The notes under the pieces are model-generated. The model had not been told where the DNA came from and searched no databases. It was given only the letters and a program-made list of their open reading frames with translations. From assembly GCF_003284935.1 (NCBI RefSeq), contig NZ_QMEV01000036.1:1-52355 (forward strand): a stretch of DNA of 52,355 nucleotides, given 5' to 3'. Positions 28,143-38,465 of the stretch are shown here, piece by piece; position 1 is the first letter of the stretch, and every line of letters begins with the position of its first letter. The stretch is from Mycobacterium colombiense (GTDB lineage Bacteria; Actinomycetota; Actinomycetes; Mycobacteriales; Mycobacteriaceae). The position numbers were made by a program, and so were the translations under genes.

Positions 28143-29573
28143 GTGGACGTCACCATCGTCGGCAGCGGACCCAACGGGCTGGCCGCTGCCGTAATCTGCG
28201 CCCGGGCCGGCCTGAAAGTGCAGGTCGTCGAAGCTCAGCCGACGTTTGGCGGGGGCGCGCGCACCGCCCCCGACCCAGATTGTGCGGGAGTCTTGCACGA
28301 CATCTGCTCCGCGGTGCACCCGCTGGCGCTGGCGTCGCCGTTCTTCGCCGAATTCGACCTGCCCGCCCGCGGCGTGCGGCTGGCGGTGCCGGAGATCTCC
28401 TACGCCAACCCGCTGCCCGGACGTCCGGCGGCCATCGCCTACCGCGACCTGGACCGCACCTGCGCCGAACTCGAGCACGGTGCGTCGTTCAGACGCCTGC
28501 TGGGTCCGCTGGTCGAGCGGTCCGACGACGTGGTGGCCCTGCTGCTGGGTGACAAACGGTCGATCCCGAACTCGCTGCCCTCGGCGGTGCGGCTGGGGCT
28601 GCGGATGCTGGCCCAGGGCACCCCGGCGTGGGGGACGCTGGCCGGCGAGGACGCCCGCGCGCTGTTCACCGGCGTTGCCGCCCATATCATTTCGCGGATG
28701 CCGTCGCTGACCGCGGCGGGTGCCGGGATGATGCTGGCCACCCTCGCGCATTCGGTCGGCTGGCCGATCCCGGTGGGCGGCAGCCAGGCCATCACCGACA
28801 CGCTGATCGCCGACCTGCGCGCGCACGGTGGCGAGCTCACGGCGGGCACGGAGGTCACCGAACCGCCGGGTGGCGTCGTCGCCTTCGACACCGCGCCGAC
28901 CGCGCTGCTGCGCATCTACGGTGACGCCCTGCCCGCCCGCTACTCGAAAGCGTTGCGCCGCTATACGTTTGGCCCGGGCGTCGCGAAGGTGGACTTCGTG
29001 CTGGGCGACGAGATCCCGTGGCAGGACGAGCGGCTGCGGCAAGCCCCGACGCTGCACCTCGGCGGCAGCCGAACCCAGATGGCCCGCGCCGAGGCCGACA
29101 TCGCCGCCGGCCGGCACGCGCAGTGGCCCATGGTGCTGGCGGCGTCACCGCACGTCGCCGACCCCGGCCGCGTCGACGCCGCCGGCCGCCGCCCGTTTTG
29201 GACCTATGCCCACGTGCCGTCGGGGTCCACCGTCGACGCGACCGAGGCGGTGACGGCGGTGGTCGAGCGCTTTGCTCCCGGTTTCCGCGACGTGGTGGTG
29301 GCGGCGCGCGCGGTGCCGGCCGCGCGGTTGTGCGACCACAACGCGAACTACGTCGGCGGTGACATCGGGATCGGCGGCAACTCCGCCTGGCGGGCGATCG
29401 CCGGGCCCACACCGCGGTTAAACCCTTGGCGCACACCGATTCCCAAGGTTTACCTGTGTTCTGCGGCCACCCCGCCGGGCGGCGGTGTGCACGGCATGGC
29501 CGGCTACTACGCGGCGCGCACGCTGTTGAAACGCGAATTCGGCATCGTCGAGCTGCCTAAGCTGGCGCCATGA
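28143..29573 (+). CDS. NAD(P)/FAD-dependent oxidoreductase (phytoene-desaturase-like)
   Basis: 476 residues. MDVTIVGSGPNGLAAAVICA is the dinucleotide-binding start. The body matches the phytoene desaturase/amine-oxidase-like FAD family (GGSQAITDTLIADLRAHGGE, then a C-terminal LCSAATPPGGGVHGMAGYYA FAD loop). It corresponds to Rv2997. Family members desaturate or oxidise isoprenoids and carotenoid-like lipids, but the substrate here is unknown. Start GTG 28143. Its stop overlaps the wrbA start by four bases (ATGA at 29570-29573), so the two are coupled and probably share a redox role. Confidence 0.85.
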   Translation: MDVTIVGSGPNGLAAAVICARAGLKVQVVEAQPTFGGGARTAPDPDCAGVLHDICSAVHPLALASPFFAEFDLPARGVRLAVPEISYANPLPGRPAAIAYRDLDRTCAELEHGASFRRLLGPLVERSDDVVALLLGDKRSIPNSLPSAVRLGLRMLAQGTPAWGTLAGEDARALFTGVAAHIISRMPSLTAAGAGMMLATLAHSVGWPIPVGGSQAITDTLIADLRAHGGELTAGTEVTEPPGGVVAFDTAPTALLRIYGDALPARYSKALRRYTFGPGVAKVDFVLGDEIPWQDERLRQAPTLHLGGSRTQMARAEADIAAGRHAQWPMVLAASPHVADPGRVDAAGRRPFWTYAHVPSGSTVDATEAVTAVVERFAPGFRDVVVAARAVPAARLCDHNANYVGGDIGIGGNSAWRAIAGPTPRLNPWRTPIPKVYLCSAATPPGGGVHGMAGYYAARTLLKREFGIVELPKLAP

Positions 29574-30181
29574 CGAAACTCGCGGTCATCTACTACTCGG
29601 CCACCGGCCATAACACCACGATGGCGCGGCGCGTTGCCGCCGCCGCCGAGGAGGCGGGGGCCGACGTGCGCCTGCGGCACGTCGCCGAAACACAGGATCC
29701 CGAAACCTTCGCCCACAACCCGGCCTGGACGGCGAACTACGAGGCCACCAAGGACCTTCCGGCGGCCACCGGCGACGACATTGTCTGGGCCGACGCGGTG
29801 ATCTTCGGTTCACCGACCCGCTTCGGCTCCCCGGCAGCGCAATTGCGGGCGTTCCTCGACTCGCTGGGCGGGCTGTGGGCGCAGGGCAAGCTCGCCGACA
29901 AGGTGTACGCGGCGTTCACGTCGTCCAACACCGTGCACGGCGGTCAGGAAACCACCCTGCTCTCGCTGTACATCACGCTGATGCATTTCGGCGGCATCAT
30001 CGTGCCGCCGGGATACACCGACCCGTGCAAGTTCGTCGACGGCAACCCCTATGGGGTCAGCCTGGTCTCCACCCACGACAACATCAGCGAATTCGACGAA
30101 CCCACCGAGAAGGCCCTCGAGCATCTGGCCCGCCGCGTGGTCGAGACGGCCGACCGGCTGGGTTCTGCGCCGCGACACTGA
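29570..30181 (+). CDS. wrbA: NAD(P)H:quinone oxidoreductase, WrbA-type flavodoxin
   Basis: 203 residues. AVIYYSATGHNTTMARRVAA is the FMN phosphate loop. VIFGSPTRFGSPAAQLRAFL and FTSSNTVHGGQETTLLSLYI are WrbA signatures, and PPGYTDP follows. It reduces quinones with two electrons, using FMN and NAD(P)H, and so avoids semiquinone radicals. It is full length for the family. In M. tuberculosis this interval holds Rv2998-Rv3000 (lppY), so wrbA here is a local difference. Its TGA stop lies inside the stem of the following hairpin. Confidence 0.9.
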   Translation: MTKLAVIYYSATGHNTTMARRVAAAAEEAGADVRLRHVAETQDPETFAHNPAWTANYEATKDLPAATGDDIVWADAVIFGSPTRFGSPAAQLRAFLDSLGGLWAQGKLADKVYAAFTSSNTVHGGQETTLLSLYITLMHFGGIIVPPGYTDPCKFVDGNPYGVSLVSTHDNISEFDEPTEKALEHLARRVVETADRLGSAPRH

Positions 30182-30225
30182 AACTACGCACACGACACGC
30201 CGCGGCGGGTGTGCGTAGTTTCAGT
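30177..30225. terminator. Perfect 17-bp hairpin between wrbA and ilvC
   Basis: Arms ACTGAAACTACGCACAC (30177-30193) and GTGTGCGTAGTTTCAGT (30209-30225) are exact complements with a 15-base loop. It lies between convergent stops and includes the wrbA stop codon. It is a likely bidirectional terminator without a T-tail. The perfect symmetry could also mean a dispersed palindromic element. Confidence 0.7.
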
Positions 30226-30242
30226 CTCGACGCATCAGGGAG

Positions 30243-31806
<1,564 letters not shown>

Positions 31807-31807
<1 letters not shown>

Positions 31808-33675
31808 CAGGCGTGCCCTTCGCTCTCGTCGTCGAACAGCGGGCGGATGCCGCGGGCCGCCTGAATCTCGTCGTTGCTGGTGCCGGCGGCCACCATCGGC
31901 CACACCTGCGCGTCGGCGCCGACGATGAAGTCGATCACCACCGGGCGGTCGTTGATCGCACGCGCCGCGTTGATCACGTCCTCGACGTCTTCCTCACGCT
32001 CGCACCGCAATCCGACGCAGCCCAGCGCCTCGGCCAGCTTCACGAAGTCCGGGATGCGATGCGAGTGCGTGGCCAGATCGGTCTGCGAGTAGCGCTCCTC
32101 GTAGAACAGCGTCTGCCACTGGCGCACCATGCCCAGGTTGCCGTTGTTGATCAGCGCCACCTTAATCGGGACGCCCTCGATCGCGCAGGTGGCCAGCTCC
32201 TGGTTGGTCATCTGGAAGCAGCCGTCGCCGTCGATCGCCCACACCTCGGCCTCCGGGCGTGCCATCTTGGCGCCCATCGCCGCCGGGATGGCGAAGCCCA
32301 TGGTGCCCAGCCCGCCCGAGTTCAGCCAGGTGCGCGGCTTCTCATACGAGATGAATTGGGCCGCCCACATCTGGTGCTGGCCCACGCCGGCGACGTACAG
32401 GGCGTCCGGACCGGCGATCTGGCCAAGCTTTTCGATGACGTATTCCGGGCCGAGGCTGCCGTCGCTCTGCGGCCCGTAACTCAGCGGATAGGTGGACTGA
32501 ACCTCGTTGAGGTAGGCCCACCACTCGGTCATGTCGAGCTTGCCGGGGATCCCGTCCTGGCGCAGCAACTCGAGCAGCTCGATGATGACGGCCTTGACGT
32601 CGCCGACGATCGGCACGTCGGCGTGGCGGTTCTTGCCGATCTCGGCGGGGTCGATGTCGGCGTGAATGACCTTGGCCTCCGGGGCGAAGGTGTCCAGCTT
32701 CCCGGTCACCCGGTCATCGAAGCGGGTTCCCAGCGCGATCAGCAGGTCGCTGCGCTGCAGGGCCGCCACCGCGGCGACGGTGCCGTGCATGCCGGGCATG
32801 CCCATGTGCTGCGGGTGGCTGTCCGGGAAGGCGCCGCGCGCCATCAGCGTGGTCACCACGGGGATGCCGGTCAGCTCGGCCAGCTCGCGTAGCTGCTCGG
32901 TCGCTTCCCCGCGGATGACGCCGCCGCCCACGTAGAGCACGGGCTTGCGGGCGGCCGCGATCAGCTTGGCGGCCTCGCGGATCTGCCGGCTGTGCGGTTT
33001 GGTGTTCGGCTTGTATCCGGGCAGGTCCAGACGCGGCGGCCAGCTGAACGTGCACTGGCCCTGCAGCACGTCCTTGGGGATGTCGACCAGCACCGCGCCG
33101 GGGCGACCCGAGGATGCGATGTGGAACGCCTCGGCCATCACCTGCGGGATCTCGTTGCCCGAGCGGACCAGGAAGTTGTGCTTGGTGATCGGCATCGTGA
33201 TGCCCGAGATGTCGGCCTCCTGGAAGGCGTCGGTGCCGATCAGCGAGCGTCCGACCTGGCCGGTGACGGCCACGACGGGAATCGAGTCCATCTGGGCGTC
33301 GGCCAGCGGGGTCACCAGGTTGGTGGCGCCCGGCCCGGAGGTCGCCATGCAGACACCGACCTTGCCGGTGGCGTGGGCGTAGCCGCTGGCGGCGTGGCCG
33401 GCGCCCTGCTCGTGGCGGACCAGCACGTGGCGCAGCTTCTTCGAGTCGAACAGCGGGTCATAGACCGGCAGGACCGCGCCGCCGGGAATGCCGAAGATAA
33501 CCTCTACGCCGAGTTCCTCCAGCGAACGGATCACCGATTGGGCGCCGGTAACTTGTTCGGGCCCAATGCGTTTCGGCTTACCGGCCGCGGACTTCGCGGC
33601 GGGCTTGGCCGCGTCCGTGGCGATGTCGGCAGCGTCCGGTGTCGCGGGGGCGTGCTGCCTGATGGGAGCGCTCAC
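31807..33675 (-). CDS. ilvB: Acetolactate synthase large subunit
   Basis: 622 residues, a thiamine-diphosphate enzyme. The Glu of [20 protein letters not shown] and the adjacent [17 protein letters not shown] region form the ThDP active site. The FAD-binding mid domain has [15 protein letters not shown]. The C-terminal metal/ThDP motif is [20 protein letters not shown]. The N-terminal 40 residues are an Ala-rich extension common in mycobacteria. It condenses two pyruvates, or pyruvate with ketobutyrate, as the first committed step of branched-chain synthesis. Start GTG/ATG at 33675. It is preceded by a leader peptide and attenuator, and heads ilvBNC. Confidence 0.97.
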
Positions 33676-33717
33676 TGTCGTTCAGTCCTTATTCATGTCC
33701 GGGAATCTCGCTGGGGC

Positions 33718-33757
33718 AACAAAAAACCCCCGACAGCTCATCTGCTGCACGAGGGTT
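33718..33757 (-). terminator. Attenuator (intrinsic terminator) before ilvB
   Basis: On the minus strand AACCCTCG (33757-33750) pairs with CGGGGGTT (33732-33725, one G-T pair), with an inner CAGC/GCTG stem. It is followed by TTTTTTG. It lies between the leader peptide and ilvB, about 43 bases before the ilvB start, so it would stop transcription before the operon unless an alternative fold prevents it. Confidence 0.75.
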
Positions 33758-33816
33758 GCGCGTTGGTGCTGGATTGCTTCAAATGCTCAAACGCAAGTCA
33801 GCCGCCAACGCGCCGA
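33756..33816 (-). promoter_or_regulatory. Leader hairpin overlapping the ilv leader peptide
   Basis: GCGCGTTGG, inside the Arg-Val-Gly codons of the leader peptide, is an exact complement of CCAACGCGC just before the terminator stem. An additional GCTG/CAGC pair sits inside. A ribosome stalled on the Leu-Val-Val-Ile codons would cover or open this stem. It is a candidate protector or pause hairpin; the antiterminator partner is not resolved by eye. Confidence 0.5.
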
Positions 33817-33833
33817 CCAATTACTACGAGCAT
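33798..33833 (-). CDS. ilv leader peptide MLVVIGRRVGG
   Basis: An 11-codon open frame ATG CTC GTA GTA ATT ... TGA lies 40 bases upstream of an intrinsic terminator and about 120 bases before ilvB. Its first four sense codons are Leu, Val, Val and Ile, exactly the three amino acids made by the pathway. The GTA, GTA and ATT codons are rare in this high-GC genome, which makes translation sensitive to charged-tRNA supply. This is the layout of ribosome-mediated attenuation known for ilvBNC in Corynebacterium. The ribosome site is weak (GGAAA about seven bases upstream). It is too short for routine gene calling and rests on composition plus context. Confidence 0.7.
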   Translation of the reverse strand: MLVVIGRRVGG

Positions 33834-33986
33834 TCCGGGCTTTCCGGCGGTATCCATAGCGTCCGACGGTAGCCTTCGCACAGCTCAGCAGTCAAATCCG
33901 TGACCGGTCACCGGGCGGGCGGCCGCCGCGGGCCCGGGTGAACGCACGCGGAACCGGCCGCGGGCGTGGGGTGAAAGGATGGTGGG

Positions 33987-34388
33987 GTGGCTAGCGGTTC
34001 GTCTCCCCAAACCCCGTCCCAGGCGCCCGTCGTGATCAAGGTGTCGCCGATAGCGCACCTGGCCGTCGGGTTCTTGACCCTCGGGTTGCTGATCCCGGTG
34101 ATGCTCTGGCCGCCGTCCCTGCCGCTGCTGATCCTGCCGATGCTGCTGTCGGCGTTGATCATCCGGCTACGCACCGTCGCCGACGACCGGGGCGTGACCG
34201 TTCGGACGCTGTTGGGCAGCCGACGGGTGCGCTGGGACGACATCGACGGGTTGCGTTTCCATCGCGGTTCGTGGGGTCGCGCGCGCCTCAAGAACGGTGA
34301 GGAACTGCGGTTGCCCGCGGTCACGTTCTCTACGCTGCCGCAGCTGACGGAGGCCAGCGCGGGACGGGTCCCCAACCCCTACCAGTGA
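33987..34388 (+). CDS. cfp6: Low-molecular-weight antigen Cfp6, PH-domain protein
   Basis: 133 residues. Two hydrophobic segments (about 22-40 and 43-62) are followed by a small bacterial PH-like domain (TVADDRGVTVRTLLGSRRVR, WDDIDGLRFHRG). It corresponds to Rv3004, first known as a culture-filtrate antigen. The function is unknown; PH-like domains of this type sit at the membrane. Start GTG 33987 is preceded by GGATGG. It is divergent from the ilvB leader region (about 150 bases from the leader peptide) and convergent with the DoxX-family gene (nine-base gap). Confidence 0.85.
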   Translation: MASGSSPQTPSQAPVVIKVSPIAHLAVGFLTLGLLIPVMLWPPSLPLLILPMLLSALIIRLRTVADDRGVTVRTLLGSRRVRWDDIDGLRFHRGSWGRARLKNGEELRLPAVTFSTLPQLTEASAGRVPNPYQ

Positions 34389-34397
34389 AGTGGCTGG

Positions 34398-35258
34398 TCA
34401 GCCGATCGGATTCACGCCGTTGAGCGCCACCCACACCCCGACGCCCGCGGCGATGCCGGCCAGCAGCGCGACGAAGGAGCCGATGAAGGGCCGGTGGGCC
34501 CAGCCGCGGCGCGCGTCCAGTCCGTAGCGGCCGGGTCCGCACAGGATGACCGCGGCGGCGAGCACGATCAGGGTGATCTGGTATTCGTGGCCCTCGGGCA
34601 GGAAGTACGAGAAGTTGCGGGTGTGCGGGCGCACCGAGACGCTGGCCAGCAGGCCGTTGATCAGGAACGCCAGCGCGCCCGCCGCGGCTACCGGCGTGAA
34701 CAAGCCCAGTATCAGCAGCACGCCCGCCACGGCCTCACCGCCGGCGCTCACGTAGGCCAGGATGTCGGCGTGCTGGTAGCCGACATCGGACAGTGAGTTC
34801 TTGAAGCCCGCCACGCCCGAGCCACCCCACCAGCCGAACAGCTTCTGCAGCCCGTGCGCGCCGAGCACCACGCCCAGCCCGACGCGCAGCAGCAGCAAAC
34901 CGAGATGCTGCGTCCCGCGCCGGCCGACGTCCTGCAATCGGTCGTGGTGTTCGTCGTCGTCGAGGTCGGTGGTCTCGGGGGCCGCGTGCCGGGCCGCCGA
35001 GTGCGGCTGGACGTAGGGCAGGGGTTCCTGCTGTTCGAGCAGGTTGTAACCCCCGGCAGCGGAGCCGGCGACCGCGGCGGCGCCGCCGTACGGGATGACC
35101 GTGGTGGTGCCGGTGGACGGGTTGAAGTCGCCGGGGTAGCCGACGGGCGTCAGATCATCTTCGGGATCGACCAGCCGCGCCGAGGCGGGGCGTCCCGGGG
35201 TCGGCTCCGGGGATTCGCCGGGGCGCTGCCAATGTGCGTCATTCGGTTGACTGGTCAC
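34398..35258 (-). CDS. DoxX-family membrane protein with long cytosolic N-terminus
   Basis: 286 residues from GTG 35258, chosen because the sequence upstream is non-conserved. Residues 1-115 are hydrophilic and Pro/Asp-rich (LVDPEDDLTPVGYPGDFNPS). They are followed by four membrane helices of the DoxX type (LLLLRVGLGVVLGAHGLQKL, FGWWGGSGVAGF, EAVAGVLLILGLFTPVAAAG, ITLIVLAAAVILCGPG). It corresponds to Rv3005c, which in M. tuberculosis is part of a membrane oxidoreductase complex with SodA and SseA that handles oxidative stress. That role is transferred by homology. It is divergent from lppZ across 251 bases, which show no gene. Confidence 0.85.
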   Translation of the reverse strand: MTSQPNDAHWQRPGESPEPTPGRPASARLVDPEDDLTPVGYPGDFNPSTGTTTVIPYGGAAAVAGSAAGGYNLLEQQEPLPYVQPHSAARHAAPETTDLDDDEHHDRLQDVGRRGTQHLGLLLLRVGLGVVLGAHGLQKLFGWWGGSGVAGFKNSLSDVGYQHADILAYVSAGGEAVAGVLLILGLFTPVAAAGALAFLINGLLASVSVRPHTRNFSYFLPEGHEYQITLIVLAAAVILCGPGRYGLDARRGWAHRPFIGSFVALLAGIAAGVGVWVALNGVNPIG

Positions 35259-35509
35259 GGGTGTCAGGGTAAGGGCATTCCGGCCTGAATTGGGGATTTG
35301 AGCGGCGCTTTCGCCTGGCAATCGGTGGTTTGCCCGCCAAAGGGGGCCGGATCGGCCCGAAATCGCCGTCCGAGCCCGTTTCGGCGGCCCGCGACGGGGA
35401 TCTCGGGTGGGGCAGGCCGGCCCCTTGGCCGGACCCAATCGGGTCTTCGGCGGCCGGCACCAGGGACGTGTGTGGCGGCGTCGCGGGCACTGTCCGTAGC
35501 CTGACGGTC

Positions 35510-36640
35510 ATGCGACTAGGGCGAGCGGGACGGTCGGTTCGGCGCGGGTTCGCCGCGCTGTGCGCCCTCGTGCTGGTGACGAGCGGGTGCGCGCGCTTCA
35601 ATGACGCACAATCGCAACCGTTCACCACCGCGCCCGAACTCAAGCCGCAACCCAGCTCGACGCCTCCCCCGCCGCCGCCGCTGCCGCCCACGCCGTTCCC
35701 CAAGGCCTGCCCCGCCCCCGGCGTGATGCAGGGCTGCCTGGAGAGCACCAGCGGCCTGATCATGGGTCCGGACAGCAAAACCGCGCTGGTCGCCGAGCGC
35801 ACCACCGGGGCGGTCAAGGAGATCGCGGTCAACGCCGAGCCGAAGGTGAAGACGGTGATCCCGGTCGACCCGTCCGGCGACGGCGGCCTGATGGACATCG
35901 TCATGTCGCCGACCTACACCCAGGACCGCCTGATGTACGCCTACATCAGCACGCCCACCGACAATCGGGTGATCCGGGTGGCCGACGGTGACATCCCCAA
36001 GGACATCCTGACCGGGATTCCCAAGGGCGCCACCGGAAACACCGGGGCATTGATCTTCACCAGCCCCACCACGCTGGTCGTGATGACCGGCGACGCGGGC
36101 AATCCGGCGCTGGCCGCCGATCCCAAGTCGCTGGCCGGCAAGGTGCTGCGGATCGAGCAGCCCACCACCGTGGGCCAGGCGCCGCCGACGACGGCGCTGT
36201 CCGGCGTGGGCGCCGGCGGCGGCCTGTGCACCGACCCCGTCGACGGCTCGCTCTACGTCGCCGACCGCACCCCGACGGCGGATCGGTTGCAGCGCATCAC
36301 CAAAACGTCCGACGTCTCGACGGTGTGGACCTGGCCGGACAAGCCCGGCGTGGCCGGCTGCGCGGCGATGGACGGGACCGTGCTGGTCAACCTGATCAAC
36401 ACCAAGCTGACGGTCGCGGTCCGGCTGGCGCCGGCCACCGGCGCGGTCACCGGTGAACCCGACGTCGTCCGCAAGGACACCCACGCGCACGCCTGGGCGC
36501 TGCGCATGTCACCGGATGGAAACGTCTGGGGCGCAACGGTCAACAAGACGGCCGGGGATGCCGAGAAGCTGGACGACGTGGTGTTCCCGCTCTTCCCGCA
36601 GGGCGGCGGGTTCCCGCGCAACAGCGACGACAAGAGCTAG
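35510..36640 (+). CDS. lppZ: Lipoprotein LppZ, beta-propeller-like
   Basis: 376 residues. Signal peptide with lipobox LVLVTSGC (Cys27 lipidated) and a Pro-rich linker PPPPPPLPPTP. The body resembles a PQQ/glucose-sorbosone-dehydrogenase-type six-bladed propeller (GLMDIVMSPTYTQDRLMYAY, GNTGALIFTSPTTLVVMTGD, CTDPVDGSLYVADRTPTADR). It corresponds to Rv3006, an exported lipoprotein of unknown substrate. ATG 35510 gives a normal signal peptide; earlier in-frame codons would bury it. It is convergent with gatB. M. tuberculosis has Rv3007c and Rv3008 next, but they are absent here. Confidence 0.9.
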   Translation: MRLGRAGRSVRRGFAALCALVLVTSGCARFNDAQSQPFTTAPELKPQPSSTPPPPPPLPPTPFPKACPAPGVMQGCLESTSGLIMGPDSKTALVAERTTGAVKEIAVNAEPKVKTVIPVDPSGDGGLMDIVMSPTYTQDRLMYAYISTPTDNRVIRVADGDIPKDILTGIPKGATGNTGALIFTSPTTLVVMTGDAGNPALAADPKSLAGKVLRIEQPTTVGQAPPTTALSGVGAGGGLCTDPVDGSLYVADRTPTADRLQRITKTSDVSTVWTWPDKPGVAGCAAMDGTVLVNLINTKLTVAVRLAPATGAVTGEPDVVRKDTHAHAWALRMSPDGNVWGATVNKTAGDAEKLDDVVFPLFPQGGGFPRNSDDKS

Positions 36641-36668
36641 ATCGGCGCCACTGCGCCGAGTGTGAACT

Positions 36669-36698
36669 CACGACGCCGTACCGGCGTGTCGCGTCGTG
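36669..36698. terminator. Hairpin between lppZ and gatB
   Basis: CACGACGC and GCGTCGTG pair around a 14-base loop that can fold further (ACGCCG/CGGCGT). It lies between convergent stops and has no T-run. Confidence 0.45.
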
Positions 36699-36725
36699 GA
36701 ATGCACCGTCGGCAGCGGCCGGCGG

Positions 36726-38240
36726 CTAGCCCTGGCCGCAGGCGGCCAACACCAGTTCGCGCACCCGGGCGGCGTCGGCCTGGCCGCGGGTTGCCTTCAT
36801 CACCGCGCCGACGATCGCGCCGGCCGCGGCCACCTTGCCGCCGCGAATCTTTTCTGCCACATCGGGATTGGCGGCCAGCGCCTCGTCGACGGCCGCCTGG
36901 GTCACCGAGTCGTCGCGCACCAGCGCCAGACCGCGGGCGGTCATCACCTCTTCGGGCTCGCCCTCCCCGGCCAGCACGCCCTCGACGACCTGACGGGCCA
37001 GCTTGGTCGACAGCTTGCCCTCGTCGACCAGGGCCACCACGGCGGCGACCTGGGCGGGGGTGATGGCCAGCTCGTCCAGCGCCACGTTGGCCTCGTTGGC
37101 CTTCTGCATCAGGAAGTTTCCCCACCAGGCGCGGGCCTGCTCGCTGGACGCGCCATGTGCGATGGTCGCGGTGACCAAATCGATCGCCCCCGCGTTGACC
37201 AGGTCGCGCATCACCTCGTCGGAGATTCCCCATTCGTCCTGAATACGCTTGCGGCTCAACCACGGCAGCTCGGGGATGGTCGCGCGCAGCTGCTCGACCA
37301 GTTCGCGGCTGGGCGCGACGGGCTCCAGGTCCGGCTCGGGGAAATACCGGTAGTCCTCGGCCGTTTCCTTGGTGCGGCCCGGGCTCGTGTAACCGCCAGC
37401 CTCGTGAAAGTGCCTGGTTTCCTGGATGATCCGACCCCCCGAGGCCAGAACCGCGCCCTGGCGCTGCATTTCGTAGCGCACCGCCACCTCGACGCTTTTG
37501 AGCGAGTTGACGTTCTTGGTCTCGGTCCGGGTGCCGAACTCGGTCGCACCGGTGGGTTTGAGCGACACATTGGAATCACAACGCATAGAGCCCTGGTCCA
37601 TGCGGACGTCGGATACCCCCAAGGCGCGCAACAGGTCTCGCAACGCCGTGACGTAGGCGCGGGCGATCTGCGGCGCCCGGGCCCCGGCGCCCTCGATGGG
37701 CTTGGTGACGATTTCGATCAGCGGCACACCGGCGCGGTTGTAGTCGATCAGCGACGTGGTCGCGCCGTGGATGCGGCCCGTCTCGCTGCCGATGTGGGTG
37801 AGCTTGCCGGTGTCTTCCTCCATGTGCGCGCGCTCGATCTCGACCCGCCAGGTGGTGCCGTCGTCCAGCGGCGCCTCCAGATAGCCGTTGATGGCGATCG
37901 GCTCGTCGTACTGCGAAATCTGGTAGTTCTTCGGCTGGTCGGGGTAGAAGTAGTTCTTCCGGGCGAAGCGGCACCACGGCACGATCTCGCAGTTCAGCGC
38001 CAGCCCGATGCGAATGGCCGACTCGACCGCGCTCTGGTTGAGCACGGGCAGCGAGCCGGGCAGGCCCAGGCACACCGGACACACCTGGGTGTTGGGTTCG
38101 GCGCCGAAAGCGGTGGTGCAACCGCAGAACATCTTGGTGACGGTGGACAATTCCACGTGTACCTCGAGGCCGAGTACCGGATCGAAACGCGCGATGACGT
38201 CGTCGAAGTCCATCAGATCGGCGCTGGCGGCAACACTCAT
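36726..38240 (-). CDS. gatB: Asp-tRNA(Asn)/Glu-tRNA(Gln) amidotransferase subunit B
   Basis: 504 residues. [19 protein letters not shown] with [16 protein letters not shown] (zinc cysteines) is the GatB start. [20 protein letters not shown] and [13 protein letters not shown] are catalytic-domain signatures. The C-terminal GatB/YqeY tRNA-binding domain follows (about 360-504). It activates and amidates Glu-tRNA-Gln with ammonia from GatA. ATG 38240 lies only ten bases from the first unit of a tandem repeat that forms its whole 5' flank. Separated from gatCA by pfkA and a MinD-like gene, as gatB is from gatA in M. tuberculosis (by pfkA). Confidence 0.96.
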   Translation of the reverse strand: MSVAASADLMDFDDVIARFDPVLGLEVHVELSTVTKMFCGCTTAFGAEPNTQVCPVCLGLPGSLPVLNQSAVESAIRIGLALNCEIVPWCRFARKNYFYPDQPKNYQISQYDEPIAINGYLEAPLDDGTTWRVEIERAHMEEDTGKLTHIGSETGRIHGATTSLIDYNRAGVPLIEIVTKPIEGAGARAPQIARAYVTALRDLLRALGVSDVRMDQGSMRCDSNVSLKPTGATEFGTRTETKNVNSLKSVEVAVRYEMQRQGAVLASGGRIIQETRHFHEAGGYTSPGRTKETAEDYRYFPEPDLEPVAPSRELVEQLRATIPELPWLSRKRIQDEWGISDEVMRDLVNAGAIDLVTATIAHGASSEQARAWWGNFLMQKANEANVALDELAITPAQVAAVVALVDEGKLSTKLARQVVEGVLAGEGEPEEVMTARGLALVRDDSVTQAAVDEALAANPDVAEKIRGGKVAAAGAIVGAVMKATRGQADAARVRELVLAACGQG

Positions 38241-38250
38241 GCGCTCGATC

Positions 38251-38465
38251 CTAGTGGTGATCGCGAGCGCGGCGGAGCCGGGCGAAGCGGGTCACCACCC
38301 CGACGGTCTAGTGGTGATCGCGAGCGCGGCGGAGCCGGGCGAAGCGGGTCACCACCCCGACGGTCTAGTGGTGGCGGAGCCGGGCGAAGCGGGTCACCAC
38401 CCCGACGGTCTAGTGGTGATCGCGAGCGCGGCGGAGCCGGGCGAAGCGGGTCACCACCCGACGGT
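38251..38465. repeat. VNTR of 57-bp palindromic units upstream of gatB
   Basis: Four units each start CTAGTGGTG: 38251-38307 (57), 38308-38364 (57), 38365-38409 (45, with the 12 bases TGATCGCGAGCG-type segment deleted) and 38410-38465 (56, one C missing). Each full unit has terminal arms GTGGTGA and TCACCAC and the core GCGAGCGCGGCGGAGCCGGG. The array directly follows the stop codon of the MinD-like gene and ends ten bases before gatB. It has the unit size and place of MIRU-VNTR typing loci. Confidence 0.85.

Noticed and set aside
33676..33860. T-box riboswitch upstream of ilvB
   Set aside because: No T-box sequence or specifier-loop layout; a leader peptide with Leu-Val-Val-Ile codons explains the terminator better.
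38251..38465. CRISPR array
   Set aside because: Units are contiguous with no unique spacers and no cas genes nearby; it is a tandem repeat.
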